Origin: Chloroflexia bacterium
Lineage (GTDB): Bacteria > Chloroflexota > Chloroflexia > QHBQ01 > JADMIH01
Assembly: GCA_025927935.1 (NCBI GenBank)
Contig: JAICKM010000339.1
Coordinates: forward strand, 1-7,423
Direction of reading: 5' to 3'
Length of the DNA: 7,423 bases
Of the stretch, positions 6,096-7,423 are shown one piece after another. Each line of letters begins with the position of its first letter. Position 1 is the stretch's first letter. A program made the position numbers and the translations under genes. A model generated the notes under the pieces. That model was not told the DNA's origin and made no database searches. It saw only the letters and a list, made by a program, of their open reading frames with translations.

Positions 6096-7268
6096 TCAGG
6101 GCTGGGCGTCTCGGCGGCGCCGCGCATAGCGCCGGATGCAGAACCCGACACTCGCCAGGGCGACCCCGACTAGCGCCAACCCCCACCCGGACCCGGCGAC
6201 CCCCGCCCCGGTGCGCGGCATGCCTGGCACGCCGCCGGTACCGGCCAAAGCTGACCGGTAGAGCGCCCCGGCGCTGGTAACGGCCAGCAGCGCCGGACCG
6301 GATGCCGCCGGGACGAACACTAACTGCGCAATGGCCTGCCCGGCCGGCGCGGGCGTGATCGCCGTCCAGACCTGGCGCGCACCGAGTTGGAAGACGCCGT
6401 GTGGCTGGGTGGGATCAGCGCTACCCAGATATCGCGTGCCGGTGGCCGGATTGTAGGCCGCCGTGCTCAGGTGATAAAAATCGCCGGCCCGCGGCAGCCC
6501 GGCATTGCGCGCCGTCCAGGTCTCGCCCGCATCCGTGGAGACATAGAAGCCGGCAAAGCTCACGAAGGTCAGCCGCTGTGGGTCCTGCGGATCCACGGCC
6601 AGGTCGCCGGGTCCCGGCAGATTCGGCAGTACCCGTGCCTTCCAGGTCTGACCACCGTCCGTACTGCGCGAGAGAGCGGGCGTGCCGCCCTCCGAGGCAA
6701 AGACCGCGTAGAGGTAGGCGCGATCGTTCCCCGCCTGAACCAGCAGGCGCCCATCATAGTTAGGGACGTTCGATCCCGGCAGTAGCTGCCAATGCTGTCC
6801 GCCGTCACGGCTACGATAGACCCCGCCACAGCCGATACCCATTACATCGTCCGGATCAATGGCGCTCACGGCGAGCGAGGCAGGGCCACCCGTGCGCGGC
6901 TGCCAGGTGCCGCCGCCGTCGGGGCTGCGCCAGAGCGTGCCGGGCCGACCGCTGCCGCACCCCTCGCCCGTGGCCGCGTAGAGGATCTGCGCGTTCGATG
7001 CCGCCACCTGCACTTCCGCCGCTGCAAAGGCGGTCGTGAGCGCGGTCCAAGAGACGCCACCATCGGCGGAACGATAGACGCCGTCCCCGGCGGCATACAG
7101 GGTGTAGGGCGGCGCCGTCGAGATCGTGACCGCTACCACATGCGCCGTCCCAATAGCAGCGGACTGCCAACCGGCCGGGAGCGGATCAGCCGCGGCCGGC
7201 CGCCCCATGCTCACGGCGCAGAGTAGGAAGAGAACGACCGCAGGGACAAATCTGTGTGTGTGTCGCAT
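6096..7268 (-). CDS. Secreted Asp-box (BNR) beta-propeller protein with sortase-like C-terminal anchor
   Basis: The 390-residue product is exported and probably displayed on the surface; its ligand or substrate is unknown. Residues 1-27 form a signal peptide (basic start, hydrophobic VVLFLLCAV, likely cut after AAA-27). Five Asp-box motifs of the type SxDGGxTW follow at 67-74, 115-122, 153-160, 202-209 and 244-251, spaced 38-49 residues apart, the hallmark of sialidase/sortilin-like propellers. Blades after 251 are degenerate. The C-terminus has MPRTG (350-354), a hydrophobic stretch (361-378) and RRYARRRR (379-386), the order of an LPxTG-type sorting signal. Without a sortase it would still be a membrane anchor. 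Cys104 and Cys147 are the only mature extracellular cysteines and lie in similar GxGCG contexts in adjacent repeats, so a disulfide is possible. No catalytic residues of a sialidase are evident, so binding or structural roles fit better. AAGGAG at 7275-7280, six bases before the ATG, supports the start. Confidence 0.88.
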   Translation of the reverse strand: MRHTHRFVPAVVLFLLCAVSMGRPAAADPLPAGWQSAAIGTAHVVAVTISTAPPYTLYAAGDGVYRSADGGVSWTALTTAFAAAEVQVAASNAQILYAATGEGCGSGRPGTLWRSPDGGGTWQPRTGGPASLAVSAIDPDDVMGIGCGGVYRSRDGGQHWQLLPGSNVPNYDGRLLVQAGNDRAYLYAVFASEGGTPALSRSTDGGQTWKARVLPNLPGPGDLAVDPQDPQRLTFVSFAGFYVSTDAGETWTARNAGLPRAGDFYHLSTAAYNPATGTRYLGSADPTQPHGVFQLGARQVWTAITPAPAGQAIAQLVFVPAASGPALLAVTSAGALYRSALAGTGGVPGMPRTGAGVAGSGWGLALVGVALASVGFCIRRYARRRRDAQP

Positions 7269-7381
7269 CTGCTGCTCCTTCGCTGATCAGGCATCAGGCC
7301 GGCCAACCCGCGACCGCCACCTCGCGCGCAGAAAGTTCGTCTTCGTGCTGTTCGCGCGATGCTACATAAGACTCCCGGCGC

Positions 7382-7390
7382 AGTATATCA
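7382..7390 (-). promoter_or_regulatory. Extended -10 promoter candidate for the propeller gene
   Basis: Read on the minus strand the bases are TGATATACT, which match TGnTATAAT with one change. No convincing -35 box lies upstream within the window. Transcription would start near 7375, giving a leader of about 107 bases before the ATG at 7268. The AT-rich setting in otherwise GC-rich DNA adds some support. Confidence 0.4.
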
Positions 7391-7423
7391 CATGGTGGAG
7401 AGGTTAGCCTACGGAACCATACG

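Overview
The window is GC-rich bacterial chromosomal DNA with five convincing protein genes, all with strong Shine-Dalgarno sequences (AGGAGG-like, 5-9 bases from the start). I see no transposase, phage, CRISPR, tRNA or rRNA. The organism cannot be named from this alone. The high GC, a secreted Asp-box propeller protein ending in a sortase-like tail (MPRTG, hydrophobic helix, arginine-rich end) and the simple gene layout fit a monoderm, non-proteobacterial lineage. A member of Chloroflexota is my guess, and it is inference only.

Layout. Positions 1-658 hold no gene I can defend. They contain a nested inverted repeat (80-203), an extended -10 promoter candidate directly followed by a tandem 9-bp repeat (246-272), and a hairpin-rich stretch that could be a long leader. 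On the + strand, 659-2671 encodes a YjhG/YagF-type sugar-acid dehydratase (D-xylonate dehydratase family, IlvD/Edd superfamily). It converges on two minus-strand genes: glucose-6-phosphate dehydrogenase (4268 to 2838) and, upstream of it, a YeaD-type hexose-6-phosphate mutarotase (5385 to 4432). A divergent + strand gene at 5578-5973 encodes a small, low-complexity Ala/Gly/Thr-rich protein of unknown function. It converges on the minus-strand gene for the secreted propeller protein (7268 to 6096).

How the genes fit together. The mutarotase interconverts glucose-6-phosphate anomers and G6PDH oxidises the beta anomer, so these neighbours form a plausible functional pair at the entry to the oxidative pentose phosphate or Entner-Doudoroff route. 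The dehydratase belongs to non-phosphorylated sugar-acid catabolism (aldonate to 2-keto-3-deoxy-aldonate). The region therefore concentrates sugar-oxidation functions. The small protein and the surface propeller have no visible metabolic link to them.

The less explained material is non-coding: the nested palindrome at 80-203, the promoter with its tandem repeat and roughly 400-base leader, the structured 166-base convergent gap at 2672-2837, and hairpins without T-runs behind every stop codon.
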